Positions 6,731-15,218 of a DNA stretch of 15,362 nucleotides are shown piece by piece. The translations under genes and the position numbers were made by a program. Origin of the DNA: Lutibacter sp. GTDB lineage: Bacteria; Bacteroidota; Bacteroidia; Flavobacteriales; Flavobacteriaceae. Numbering within the stretch: the stretch's first letter is position 1; the number at the start of each line of letters is the position of its first letter. The stretch spans positions 1 through 15,362 of the forward strand of contig JAKIVA010000054.1 of NCBI GenBank assembly GCA_021647265.1, given 5' to 3'. Below the pieces are notes generated by a model. It ran no database searches and was not told the DNA's origin. It saw only the letters and a list, made by a program, of their open reading frames with translations.

Positions 6731-9139
6731 TTAATTAAAATCACATCTAATACTACCAATAGGCGAACCATCAGGTATTTTAGGTGATTTATCTTCCTCA
6801 AATTGTGTAGGGTTTTTTAAATAGTTATCTATGATAGCTATATAACCATTTCTATACATAGGGTTTAACCACTCAGGCTTATTATTTTTCAACCAGTCTT
6901 TCAACATATTTATTTTATAAAGAGCTATAGATTTTGCCTGAAAAGAGGCTTTTTTATTAGAAGCTAATTTTGATAATTCCTGTAAAACAATATTATTAAT
7001 ACTTTGCTGAATTTCATTATCATAACTATCAGCATATTTCATTTTAAATGTTGAATTAACTACGGCATCAATTAATTCGTCCAATCCTAATTGATTTTTA
7101 GAAAAGGCTTTTTGCTGAATCATTCTTGAAGTTCTTTCAGGGTGAAATAATAATTGCATTACCAATTCAGTAGCAGTTGAAGCTGCATTTAAAGCATCGA
7201 AAGCAACAGCATTTTTTGATTTGAATGATTCCCTACTTCTTTTGTACCCAAAAGCTCTTGGCGGAAATAAAGCTGTTAGCCTTAAAGGTATTTTTAGCGT
7301 TTTTACACTTATAGCATTTAGCAAACTAGTTAACGCTTCTTTTTCTTGTTTTGAATTTACTGATTTTACAATAAGTTGTCCATCTTCTTTTACTGCATAA
7401 GAATATTCCATTCCTCCTATCATTTTAGAAGCTGCTTCAACTTGGTATCTATGAAAAAAATACAATGGAACAAATACATCTTCTAAAACCGTATATGGTT
7501 CGCCTTCCTTTATATTTTTAGCTGAAAAAGTACTAATTGCTTTAGCTCTTACTTTTAAAACCCTATCTAACTCCTCCGCTGCATTTGTTCCATTATCCCA
7601 CAAGTGTGCATAAATATGTGCTCCTCCTTTCGCTCTAGCATCACTATCAGAAATAAACAGCATTCCTTTTTCAATAGCTTTTTGAATTATTTTATTTAAT
7701 TCTTGACTTTCATTAACTTCTTTGGGGAAATCTTGATAAGAATAAGCTACCGAAACTTTATCCCATTCACCAATTCCTGTGGCATAAGCATCTGACAAAT
7801 CTATTTCTCCATTGGTTAATTTCACATACGGATGAGGATAATCCATTACGGATGCTCTGTTATTATAACTTGAAGCGAAATTATGAGTAAATCCCAATGT
7901 ATGTCCAATTTCATGAACAGAAAGTTGGCGTATTCTGGCTAAAGCCATTTGTAATAATGGATTACTATCTCCTGTTTTATCAGTAACGCCTATTAACGCT
8001 TGAGCAATCAAATAATCTTGTCTAATTCTTAAGGAGCCTAAACTCACATGCCCTTTAAGTATTTCACCCGTTCTAGGATCAACAATACTGGCACCATAAG
8101 ACCATCCTCTTGTAGATCTGTGCACCCACTGAACAACATTGTATCGAATATCTAAGGGGTCTACACCTTTGGGTAACATTTTAAATTGAAAGGCATTTTT
8201 ATAACCTATTGCTTCAAAAGCCTGATTCCACCATCGCCCACCTTCTAATAATGCCGAACGTACTGGTTCTGGAGTTCCTCTGTCTAAATAATAAATTATG
8301 GGTTCTTTTGCTTCACTAATTATAGCCTTAGGATTTTTTTTCTCTAATCTATGACGTACTATGTACCTCTTCTTAATAGGCGATTCAATTGAAGTTGCAT
8401 AATCTAAATAAGAAATACTATTTGCCCCTGAACGAGGGTCAAATATTCTTTTTTTATAATTATCGTCAGGTAATTCAATAAATGAAAGATGTTGCCGAAC
8501 GGTTACCAATGATGCATTTGGAGAAACACTTTTTATGTAGTTCCCTTTAGCCTCTCCTTTAAAGGTTAATATTGCTTCAAACTCCACATTTTTTGGAAAA
8601 GCTTTTGTTCTATCTAAATAAAAAGCACTTTTACTTAAATCTAACTGGTAATTACCTTGCTTGGTTTGTTGTAACTTTTTTGAAATATTGTGAGCATCAC
8701 GTAAAAAAAATGCTGATACATCAATTAAATAGTGTCCTTTCGTTTGCTCTACAATATCAAATCCAAATAATACCGACTGCGCAAATGCTTCTTCAACAGA
8801 TTTTTTTTCCTCAATATTATTTGTAATAGCTCTATATTTTAAATTAGGCTGAACTAATAATAATTTATTTCCTGCTTTAATAAATTTAACAATAACTCTT
8901 TCACCTAACTGTCCTCTATCTAATCCTATATCATTAGACCCTACACCAGCAGCAAGTGCTTCAACATATAAAAATTCTGTATTCAATTTATCAACCTCTA
9001 AGTATATGTTATCTGCTGAAGTATCATAATAAAAATTGAAATAGCCTTTATAGCTTCTATAATTTTTAGTTTTCTCAAAAGATTGAGCTGTTATATTTAT
9101 ACTAAAAATAAAAACTACAACATAAAATAATTGTTTCAT
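6731..9139 (-). CDS. Secreted zinc-dependent metalloprotease (DUF5117/DUF4953 type)
   Basis: An 802-residue protein with a signal peptide (MKQLFYVVVFIFSINITAQ, residues 1-19). Its N-terminal half (about 25-265) fits the beta-rich DUF5118/DUF5117 region, with LAAGVGSNDIGLDRGQ at 62-77. Its C-terminal half holds the catalytic domain: HEIGHTLGFTH at 409-419 supplies zinc ligands H409, H413 and H419 and catalytic E410. An SVMDYPHP sequence at 430-437 supplies the methionine of the Met-turn typical of metzincins. Proteins of this architecture in Bacteroidota are annotated as zinc-dependent metalloproteases; substrates are not established. It is the first gene of the minus-strand five-gene run. No exact -7 box was found upstream: the nearest, a TATAGTTTG on the minus strand near 9221-9229, has wrong spacing. 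No Por/T9SS C-terminal sorting domain is visible, since the protein ends GSIRCDFN. Confidence 0.88.
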   Translation of the reverse strand: MKQLFYVVVFIFSINITAQSFEKTKNYRSYKGYFNFYYDTSADNIYLEVDKLNTEFLYVEALAAGVGSNDIGLDRGQLGERVIVKFIKAGNKLLLVQPNLKYRAITNNIEEKKSVEEAFAQSVLFGFDIVEQTKGHYLIDVSAFFLRDAHNISKKLQQTKQGNYQLDLSKSAFYLDRTKAFPKNVEFEAILTFKGEAKGNYIKSVSPNASLVTVRQHLSFIELPDDNYKKRIFDPRSGANSISYLDYATSIESPIKKRYIVRHRLEKKNPKAIISEAKEPIIYYLDRGTPEPVRSALLEGGRWWNQAFEAIGYKNAFQFKMLPKGVDPLDIRYNVVQWVHRSTRGWSYGASIVDPRTGEILKGHVSLGSLRIRQDYLIAQALIGVTDKTGDSNPLLQMALARIRQLSVHEIGHTLGFTHNFASSYNNRASVMDYPHPYVKLTNGEIDLSDAYATGIGEWDKVSVAYSYQDFPKEVNESQELNKIIQKAIEKGMLFISDSDARAKGGAHIYAHLWDNGTNAAEELDRVLKVRAKAISTFSAKNIKEGEPYTVLEDVFVPLYFFHRYQVEAASKMIGGMEYSYAVKEDGQLIVKSVNSKQEKEALTSLLNAISVKTLKIPLRLTALFPPRAFGYKRSRESFKSKNAVAFDALNAASTATELVMQLLFHPERTSRMIQQKAFSKNQLGLDELIDAVVNSTFKMKYADSYDNEIQQSINNIVLQELSKLASNKKASFQAKSIALYKINMLKDWLKNNKPEWLNPMYRNGYIAIIDNYLKNPTQFEEDKSPKIPDGSPIGSIRCDFN

Positions 9140-9244
9140 ACACTTAAATTTTAACGATTGATTGCTTTAATTTTAGATTTATACATTATAACTTTGAATA
9201 AAATAAAGCGAACCCTTTTACAAACTATAACACAATTTAATTTA

Positions 9245-9277
9245 TTTGCATAGTTTAAAAATGAAAGGTTATTTTTG
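9245..9277 (+). promoter_or_regulatory. Bacteroidota-type promoter of prfB
   Basis: A TTTG -33 element (9245-9248) is separated by 21 nt from TATTTTTG (9270-9277), an exact match to TAnnTTTG at the accepted spacing. The predicted start is near 9284, leaving only about 12 nt before the ATG at 9296. A second -7-like TAACTTTG lies further upstream at 9189-9196 without a well-spaced -33 element. Confidence 0.75.
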
Positions 9278-9295
9278 TATTTCTTAAATAAAGAA

Positions 9296-10402
9296 ATGAT
9301 AACTAACGAACATATAAATAAATTACAAGAACGCATTGGCAAGTTAAAAACTTACCTTGATATTGACAAGAAAATAATTGAAATATCAAATGAGGAGGAA
9401 AAAACTGCAAATCCGAATTTCTGGAACAATCCAAAAGAGGCTGAAATAGTTATGAAAAATCTTCGGTCAAAGAAAAAATGGGTAGAAGATTATCATAAAA
9501 TTACTACTAATTTAGAAGATATTGCTGTTCTTTTCGATTTTTATGCTCAAGGTGAAGCATCTGAAAAAGAAATCGAAAAAATATACAATACAACTATTTC
9601 CCTAATAGAAGATTTAGAATTTAAAAATATGCTTTCTGATGAAGGTGATAGTTTAAGTGCAGTACTTCAAATTACAGCAGGTGCGGGTGGCACTGAAAGT
9701 TGTGATTGGGCACAAATGTTAATGCGCATGTATTTAATGTGGAGTGAAAAACAAGGCTATAAAGTTAAAGAACTTAATTTTCAAGCAGGAGATGTTGTTG
9801 GTATAAAAACAGTTACACTTGAAATTGAAGGTGAATTTGCCTTTGGGTACTTAAAAGGTGAAAACGGCGTTCATCGTTTGGTGCGAATTTCGCCATTTGA
9901 CAGCAATGCCAAAAGACACACTAGCTTTGCTTCTGTTTATGTTTATCCGCTGGTTGATGACAGCATTGAAATAACCATTAACCCTGCTGATATTGAAATT
10001 ATAACTGCTCGTTCAAGTGGTGCAGGAGGTCAAAATGTTAATAAAGTTGAAACCAAAGTTCAATTAACACATAAGCCTACAGGTATTCAAATTTCCTGCT
10101 CAGAAACTCGTTCTCAACACGAAAATAGGGAACGAGCATTGCAAATGTTAAAATCTCAGTTGTATGAAATTGAGTTAAAAAAACAGCAAGAGGCACGACA
10201 AGATATAGAGTCTGGTAAAATGAAAATTGATTTTGGTTCTCAAATTCGGAATTACGTAATGCACCCCTATAAATTAGTGAAAGATGTTAGAACAGCACAT
10301 GAAACTGCCAATGTTGATGCTGTTATGAATGGAGAAATTGATGACTTTATCAAAGCATATCTCATGCAACAAGGTCAAAATGAGACTAATTATGAATTAT
10401 AA
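9296..10402 (+). CDS. prfB: Peptide chain release factor 2
   Basis: RF2 (368 residues from the ATG at 9296) recognises UGA and UAA stop codons in the ribosomal A site and triggers peptide release. The stop-codon-reading tripeptide SPF is at 199-201, which identifies RF2 rather than RF1. The universal GGQ motif is at 244-246 (SSGAGGQNVNK), whose Gln acts in the peptidyl-transferase centre. AGAGGTES at 128-135 is also conserved. A TTG at 9275 could extend the frame by seven codons, but it overlaps the -7 promoter box, so the ATG is preferred. Many bacteria require a +1 frameshift at a CTT-TGA site here. In this gene the equivalent codons read TAC CTT GAT (9353-9361) in one continuous frame, so RF2 autoregulation by frameshifting is absent. 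It is likely a monocistronic unit with its own promoter. Confidence 0.95.
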   Translation: MITNEHINKLQERIGKLKTYLDIDKKIIEISNEEEKTANPNFWNNPKEAEIVMKNLRSKKKWVEDYHKITTNLEDIAVLFDFYAQGEASEKEIEKIYNTTISLIEDLEFKNMLSDEGDSLSAVLQITAGAGGTESCDWAQMLMRMYLMWSEKQGYKVKELNFQAGDVVGIKTVTLEIEGEFAFGYLKGENGVHRLVRISPFDSNAKRHTSFASVYVYPLVDDSIEITINPADIEIITARSSGAGGQNVNKVETKVQLTHKPTGIQISCSETRSQHENRERALQMLKSQLYEIELKKQQEARQDIESGKMKIDFGSQIRNYVMHPYKLVKDVRTAHETANVDAVMNGEIDDFIKAYLMQQGQNETNYEL

Positions 10403-10615
10403 CTAAACTTTAGAATCACTTGATATATTCTTGAAAACTACATCTCAGCTACTTAATTCAATAGCTTTATCAAAAAATATTTGGATTTTGAAATCTGTAA
10501 TTTTCACAAAAAAACAACAAATAGTTATTTTTTTCAAACAAAGGGCTATTTATTAACAATATTTTGTATTTTTACCTTCGAAAAAATTGTTGCGAATATT
10601 AAAATAATTATTTTT

Positions 10616-13009
10616 ATGAGGAAAATATTTTTATTGCTAATTATATTAACCCCCTTATTAAATTTTAGCCAAACAAATAACCCCATTTATACAATATCAG
10701 GTAAAATAGTTGATAGCTCAACCAAATTACCTATAGAAGATGCAACCATTATATTTAAAAGTATTGATTCTAACAAGATAATGTATGGAGGAATTACCAA
10801 TAAGAGAGGCCGTTTTGAAGTTGACCTTGCTAAAGGAACTTACAATGCTTCTGTTGAAATTCTTCCGTATAAAACTAAAAAACTAAATATATCTTCTATT
10901 ACTAGAGATTTAAATATTGGTACTGTTGAACTAGAATTAAAAACTGAATTTCTTGATGAGGTTGAAGTAATTGCAGAAAAAAGCACTTTAGAATTTAAAA
11001 GAAATAAACAAGTTTTTAATGTTGGAAAAGATATTTCTTCAACGGGGGCGTCAGTCTCAGAAATTTTAGCTAATATTCCTTCAGTAGATATTGATCCCAA
11101 TGGAAATATAAAGTTAAATGGAAGAGATGATGTGGCCGTTATGATTAATGGAAAATTATCAACACTCTCAAAATCTGATGCATTAAAATCATTACCTGCT
11201 GGTTCTGTGGAGAAAATTGAATTGCTAAATAACCCCGGAGCAAGTTATAGCGCTACTATGGGTGCAATTATAAACATTATTCTAAAAAAAGGAAAAGAAG
11301 AAGGTTTAAATGCTTCTTTAACGGGTACTGGTGGTTTTAAAGATTATTATGGAGGTTTATTGACATTAAATCACAAATCTAAAAAAATTAATTTTTTTAC
11401 CAATACTAGCTACGCTCGTAGAAACCCTATAACGCTAGCTACCTACAAAAATGAATATTTTGAGAATAACACAACTACTTCCTTTTTAAATGAAGAAACT
11501 GAAAATAAACAACCTGCTAATTTCTTTATTAGTACCGTTGGATTTGAGTTTTATCTCTCTAAAAAAAGTACGTTAACCACTACCGTTAATTATACAAACA
11601 TTGATTCAAAAAATTATGCTACAACATTTTCTGATATCTTAAATCCATCCAAAAACTCTATAGCAACAAATACAAGAAAGAACAATGGTAGTTATAATGA
11701 TGAAATTGTTGAATTTGTTGTTGACTATGAACAAAATTTCTCAAAAGAAGGACAAAAACTTACCGCTTTTATAACACACAGTATTGATAAAGAAATATTT
11801 GTAAATCAGTTTACCAATACAAATGCTAATTTTTTAGATGAAGATTTTAATATACTTAACACCTTAAAAAGTACAAATACTAAAATTACCTATGCAAACC
11901 CTATAAGTGAAAACTCAGGTTATGAAATTGGATACGAAGGCCTTTTTGGCTCAACCCCTTTTGAATATATAGACTCTAACATTAACAAACTAATAGATTT
12001 TACAGATACCAACCATGCGTTTTTTGCGAGTTATGAAAAACAATTTAAAAAGTTGTATGTAGGGTTTGAGTTAAGGGCTGAATTTTTAACTTATAAAATT
12101 AATTATGATTATTTAAATACTGTACAAAATAAAAAATTCAATAATTTATTCCCATATCTATCTTTAAGTTACAGTATCTCTGATTCTAAAAGTATCAGCT
12201 TATTCATAAATAGAAATTACTCAGTTCCTGGTTACTATCAGTTGCAACCTTATGAACAAAAAATAAGTGAAACCATAAGTTTTATTGGTAATGAAGATTT
12301 AAATCCTTTTTATATGAATAATATCCAATTAACTTATACCTATTATGGTAAAAAAATAATTTTCCAATCTGTTCTATCTCACTCCATTTATACAGATTCT
12401 TGGCAAAATGTTACCTATAAAACAGGTGAGCAAGTTAATGGTGTTGATAAATTAATATCAACAATAGTTAATTTGGGAAAACTTTATCAGACAATAGCTA
12501 ATTTTACTGCAATTTATAACCTCTCAAAAGTAATTAATTTTACAGCCTCCGCTCGTATTGAAAATTTGGATCAAACTGGAGTTTTTAAAACTATTAATTT
12601 AGCAAATGAAACAATTACACAAGATTTTAATTTCTCTAATGTCAATGCAACTTTTAGCCTATTTACTCAAGTAAAAATTCCAAATTGGTTTAATTTTCAA
12701 ACCAAGGTAATGCACACGTTAATATCAAGAGGTCCTGTTTCAACAAGGCAAGCCTATACATATGCTAATGTTGCAATTAGTAAAGATATTTTCGATAAAA
12801 ATGCGACCATTGCTATTACCTCAAGTGATATTTTTAATTCAAACATAGTTAAACGCACTAGATTTGATTCCAATTATATTTCCGATGTAGATATAAGACA
12901 AAAGTACCCTACCATTTTAGCTTCATTTACTTATAGGTTTAACCAGCGTAAACAGGATAGAAAAATTAATTTTGATAAAAAGGAAAAAGAAAGCAAAACT
13001 AAATTTTAA
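10616..13009 (+). CDS. TonB-receptor-like outer membrane protein with carboxypeptidase-regulatory N-domain
   Basis: The ATG at 10616 gives 797 residues; an earlier in-frame ATG at 10481 would add 45 residues in front of an obvious signal peptide (MRKIFLLLIILTPLLNFSQ, 1-19) and is rejected. A carboxypeptidase-D-regulatory-like domain follows at about 26-107 (SGKIVDSSTKLPIEDATI). A plug-like domain is at about 115-226 (LDEVEVIAEKS ... IPSVDIDPNGNIKLNGR ... VEKIELLNNPGA ... GAIINIILKKG). A long beta-barrel follows, of the outer-membrane beta-barrel (OMP_b-brl_3) kind. The last strand ends in FTYRF and is followed by a 22-residue Lys-rich tail. No TonB box or SusD partner is visible, so the substrate is unknown. 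No exact -7 box lies upstream; TATTTTTA (10567-10574) differs in the last base. The ArsC-like gene follows after 29 nt. Confidence 0.85.
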   Translation: MRKIFLLLIILTPLLNFSQTNNPIYTISGKIVDSSTKLPIEDATIIFKSIDSNKIMYGGITNKRGRFEVDLAKGTYNASVEILPYKTKKLNISSITRDLNIGTVELELKTEFLDEVEVIAEKSTLEFKRNKQVFNVGKDISSTGASVSEILANIPSVDIDPNGNIKLNGRDDVAVMINGKLSTLSKSDALKSLPAGSVEKIELLNNPGASYSATMGAIINIILKKGKEEGLNASLTGTGGFKDYYGGLLTLNHKSKKINFFTNTSYARRNPITLATYKNEYFENNTTTSFLNEETENKQPANFFISTVGFEFYLSKKSTLTTTVNYTNIDSKNYATTFSDILNPSKNSIATNTRKNNGSYNDEIVEFVVDYEQNFSKEGQKLTAFITHSIDKEIFVNQFTNTNANFLDEDFNILNTLKSTNTKITYANPISENSGYEIGYEGLFGSTPFEYIDSNINKLIDFTDTNHAFFASYEKQFKKLYVGFELRAEFLTYKINYDYLNTVQNKKFNNLFPYLSLSYSISDSKSISLFINRNYSVPGYYQLQPYEQKISETISFIGNEDLNPFYMNNIQLTYTYYGKKIIFQSVLSHSIYTDSWQNVTYKTGEQVNGVDKLISTIVNLGKLYQTIANFTAIYNLSKVINFTASARIENLDQTGVFKTINLANETITQDFNFSNVNATFSLFTQVKIPNWFNFQTKVMHTLISRGPVSTRQAYTYANVAISKDIFDKNATIAITSSDIFNSNIVKRTRFDSNYISDVDIRQKYPTILASFTYRFNQRKQDRKINFDKKEKESKTKF

Positions 13010-13038
13010 TACTTATTTTTACATAAATATTTCTTTTT

Positions 13039-13377
13039 ATGAAAATATACCACAATCCACGATGCAGTAAAAGCCGTCAAGGTTTAGCTATATTAAAAGA
13101 ATCAAGTAACCCTTTTGAAGTTATAAAATATTTGGATAAACCCTTTGCGGAAGAAGAATTAACTGAATTAATAAAATTACTAGGTATAAAACCAATTGAG
13201 TTGGTTAGAAAAAATGAAGCTATTTGGAAAGAAAATTATAAAGGAAAAACATTGACTGATAATGAAATTATTGAGGCAATGGTTAACCATCCTAAACTTA
13301 TAGAAAGACCAATTGTAGTTGCAAACGGAAAAGCAGTTATTGGTCGTCCTCCAGAAATTATAAAAACCATTTTATAG
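13039..13377 (+). CDS. arsC: ArsC-family arsenate reductase (glutaredoxin-dependent type)
   Basis: A 112-residue thioredoxin-fold cytoplasmic protein. The HNPRCSKSR motif places the catalytic cysteine at C9, and three arginines that form the arsenate site in enterobacterial ArsC have counterparts at R57 (LVRKNE), R90 (IERPIVV) and R103 (IGRPPE). Keeping all three argues for true ArsC rather than the Spx/YffB regulatory relatives. No arsR, arsB or acr3 gene is nearby, so a role in arsenic resistance is not supported by context; a general housekeeping or redox role is also possible. It starts 29 nt after the outer membrane protein gene with no promoter box between them, so it is probably co-transcribed. 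It ends just before the shared hairpin at 13388-13412. Confidence 0.85.
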   Translation: MKIYHNPRCSKSRQGLAILKESSNPFEVIKYLDKPFAEEELTELIKLLGIKPIELVRKNEAIWKENYKGKTLTDNEIIEAMVNHPKLIERPIVVANGKAVIGRPPEIIKTIL

Positions 13378-13383
13378 CACACT

Positions 13384-13412
13384 AAAAAAGAGTAACCAAA
13401 TTGGTTACTCTT
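13384..13412. terminator. Hairpin terminator between arsC and the converging small gene
   Basis: AAGAGTAACC (13388-13397) pairs perfectly with GGTTACTCTT (13403-13412) around a 5-nt loop. On the minus strand the stem runs directly into TTTT, making a good intrinsic terminator for the 55-residue gene. On the plus strand it may also end the arsC transcript, although the following T-tract is poor. Confidence 0.75.
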
Positions 13413-13438
13413 AAATCTTATAATTTTAGTATTATGTA

Positions 13439-13457
13439 AAAGAGTTAACTACTCTTT
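13439..13457. repeat. Second hairpin overlapping the stop codon of the small gene
   Basis: AAAGAGT (13439-13445) pairs with ACTCTTT (13451-13457) around TAACT. The structure contains the TAG stop codon (13449-13451) of the minus-strand gene and shares its AGAGT/ACTCT core with the terminator 27 nt away. Read on the minus strand it is followed by TACATAAT, not by a T-run. Confidence 0.45.
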
Positions 13458-13616
13458 AGCTTCTAATTTACCTTCTTTTCTATATTTCCATGCTTCTATA
13501 AAATATCCCATTAACCAATAAGGGACAACAAACATTAGCATAAACAGCATCAACCAAAAACCCATTGTAAAAATGCCTAAGAAAATTAAAAAACCTGAAA
13601 ATTGAGATAAATCCAT
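13449..13616 (-). CDS. 55-residue membrane protein of unknown function
   Basis: A short open frame of 55 codons runs from ATG (13616) to TAG (13449). The product begins MDLSQFSGFLIFLGIF and has a strongly hydrophobic core at about residues 8-31, rich in Phe, Met and Leu. This is followed by PYWLMGYFIEAW and a charged C-terminus KYRKEGKLEAKE. The pattern suggests one long or two short membrane segments with a cytoplasmic basic tail. An exact TAnnTTTG box on the minus strand lies 33 nt upstream (13649-13656) and a strong terminator 37 nt downstream, so it has the layout of a complete single-gene transcription unit. I do not recognise a family; the gene could easily be missed by annotation length limits. 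Confidence 0.7.
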   Translation of the reverse strand: MDLSQFSGFLIFLGIFTMGFWLMLFMLMFVVPYWLMGYFIEAWKYRKEGKLEAKE

Positions 13617-13648
13617 AACTTTTGATTATTACTTTTTGTTATATTTTA

Positions 13649-13656
13649 CAAAAATA
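13649..13656 (-). promoter_or_regulatory. -7 box for the 55-residue membrane protein gene
   Basis: CAAAAATA on the plus strand reads TATTTTTG on the minus strand, an exact TAnnTTTG match, placing the start of transcription near 13642 and about 26 nt of leader before the ATG. No TTG -33 element is evident. Confidence 0.5.
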
Positions 13657-13741
13657 GTATTTATTTTTAATTAATCGCATAACTTTTTATTTTTTTTGAA
13701 AGTGACTTTTCTCACTTATTAACTAAAAAAAAAATAGCAAC

Positions 13742-13776
13742 TTTGATAAGCTAAAAAATCATAATTAGTAACTTTG
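13742..13776 (+). promoter_or_regulatory. Promoter of fumC
   Basis: TTTG (13742-13745) and TAACTTTG (13769-13776, exact TAnnTTTG) are separated by 23 nt, at the long end of the accepted range. Transcription would begin near 13783, giving a leader of about 24 nt. The 190-nt gap between the divergent small gene and fumC holds both promoters and otherwise only AT-rich sequence. Confidence 0.6.
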
Positions 13777-13806
13777 TAAATCAGTAATTTAGATAAACTT
13801 AATATT

Positions 13807-15204
13807 ATGAAATATAGAATTGAAAAAGACACTATGGGGAACGTTGAAGTCCCTGCCGATAAATATTGGGGTGCCCAAACAGAACGATCAAAACATAATT
13901 TTAAAATTGGCCCTTCAGCTTCTATGCCTTTAGAAATTATTTACGGATTTGCATATTTAAAAAAGGCTGCTGCCCATGCAAACTGTGATTTAGGTGTATT
14001 ATCAAAAGAGAAAAGAGATTTAATTTCAAAAGTTTGTGATGAAATTTTGGATGGTAAGTTAGATGATCAGTTTCCATTAGTGATATGGCAAACTGGCTCT
14101 GGTACACAAAGCAATATGAACACCAATGAAGTTATTGCAAATCGTGCACAAGAAATAGCCGGACGGATTATTGGAGAAGGAGAAAAAGTAATTCAACCTA
14201 ATGACGATGTAAATAAATCACAGTCGAGTAATGATACCTTTCCTACCGGAATGCACATTGCTAGCTATAAAATGTTAATAGAAACTACCATTCCTGGAAT
14301 TGAAAAACTACAAAAAACATTTGTTGCTAAATCTCTTGAATTTAAAGATGTGGTTAAAATTGGTAGAACGCATTTAATGGATGCCACTCCTTTAACTGTT
14401 GGCCAAGAATTTTCTGGATACGCATCTCAATTAGCTCATGGATTAAAAGCCTTAAAAAATACATTACCTCATTTGGCTGAATTAGCCTTAGGAGGAACTG
14501 CAGTTGGCACCGGCTTAAATACACCTAAAGGATATGATGTGTTGGTTGCTAAAAAAATAGCTGAATTTACAGAATTACCATTTGTAACGGCTGAAAATAA
14601 GTTTGAAGCATTAGCTGCTCATGATGCCATTGTTGAAAGTCATGGAGCTCTAAAACAACTGGCTGTTTCTCTTAACAAAATAGCCCACGATATTCGAATG
14701 ATGGCCTCTGGTCCGCGTTCAGGTATTGGAGAATTAATTTTACCTGCTAATGAACCTGGAAGTTCTATTATGCCTGGAAAAGTTAATCCTACACAAGCTG
14801 AAGCATTAACTATGGTTGCTGCTCAGGTAATAGGAAATGATGTTGCTATTACTATGGGTGGAACTCAAGGACATTTTGAATTGAATGTATTTAAACCTCT
14901 GATGGCTGCTAATTTTTTACAATCTGCTCGTTTATTAGGTGATGCTTGCGTAAGTTTTAATGACAATTGTGCTGTTGGGATTAAGGTAAATAACGAACGA
15001 ATAACTGAACTTTTAAACAATTCATTAATGTTAGTTACGGCTTTAAATCCAAAAATTGGTTATTACAAAGCTGCTGAGATTGCAAATACTGCCCACGCTA
15101 ACGGAACAACATTAAAAGAAGAAGCCGTTAATTTAGGTTATTTAACTGCTGAACAATACGATGAATGGGTTAAGCCTGAAGATATGATTGGCTCATTAAA
15201 ATAA
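13807..15204 (+). CDS. fumC: Fumarate hydratase, class II
   Basis: A cytoplasmic, iron-independent fumarase of 465 residues that interconverts fumarate and L-malate in the TCA cycle. It is close in length to the well-studied 467-residue enterobacterial enzyme. Superfamily regions are all present: TGSGTQSNMNTNEV (97-110), SSNDTFPTGMH (140-150), GRTHLMDATP (186-195) with catalytic base/acid H189, and the signature GSSIMPGKVNP (318-328) with catalytic S319. The full N-terminal YRIEKDTMGNVEVPADKYWGAQT distinguishes fumarase from aspartase and argininosuccinate lyase. The C-terminal domain (about 390-465) is complete. It is transcribed from its own promoter; downstream there is no gene in the window, only a repeat-containing intergenic segment. 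Confidence 0.96.
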   Translation: MKYRIEKDTMGNVEVPADKYWGAQTERSKHNFKIGPSASMPLEIIYGFAYLKKAAAHANCDLGVLSKEKRDLISKVCDEILDGKLDDQFPLVIWQTGSGTQSNMNTNEVIANRAQEIAGRIIGEGEKVIQPNDDVNKSQSSNDTFPTGMHIASYKMLIETTIPGIEKLQKTFVAKSLEFKDVVKIGRTHLMDATPLTVGQEFSGYASQLAHGLKALKNTLPHLAELALGGTAVGTGLNTPKGYDVLVAKKIAEFTELPFVTAENKFEALAAHDAIVESHGALKQLAVSLNKIAHDIRMMASGPRSGIGELILPANEPGSSIMPGKVNPTQAEALTMVAAQVIGNDVAITMGGTQGHFELNVFKPLMAANFLQSARLLGDACVSFNDNCAVGIKVNNERITELLNNSLMLVTALNPKIGYYKAAEIANTAHANGTTLKEEAVNLGYLTAEQYDEWVKPEDMIGSLK

Positions 15205-15218
15205 ATTTTACTTAAATG

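Noticed and set aside
8572..8826. Plus-strand open frame antisense to the metalloprotease gene
   Set aside because: It lies inside a strongly supported coding region and its product resembles no known family.
9189..9196. Second TAACTTTG -7-like box upstream of prfB
   Set aside because: It lacks a -33 element at proper spacing and the closer promoter is a better match; it could still be an accessory start.
9151..9342. Minus-strand open frame of 63 codons across the intergenic region and the prfB start
   Set aside because: It overlaps the prfB promoter and first codons antisense, and its product looks like translated AT-rich noncoding DNA with no family pattern.
10481..10615. Upstream extension of the outer membrane protein from an earlier ATG
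   Set aside because: It would put 45 residues in front of a clear signal peptide; the 10403-10615 gap holds no convincing promoter or terminator beyond a one-mismatch -7 box and a 5-bp stem at 10447-10466.
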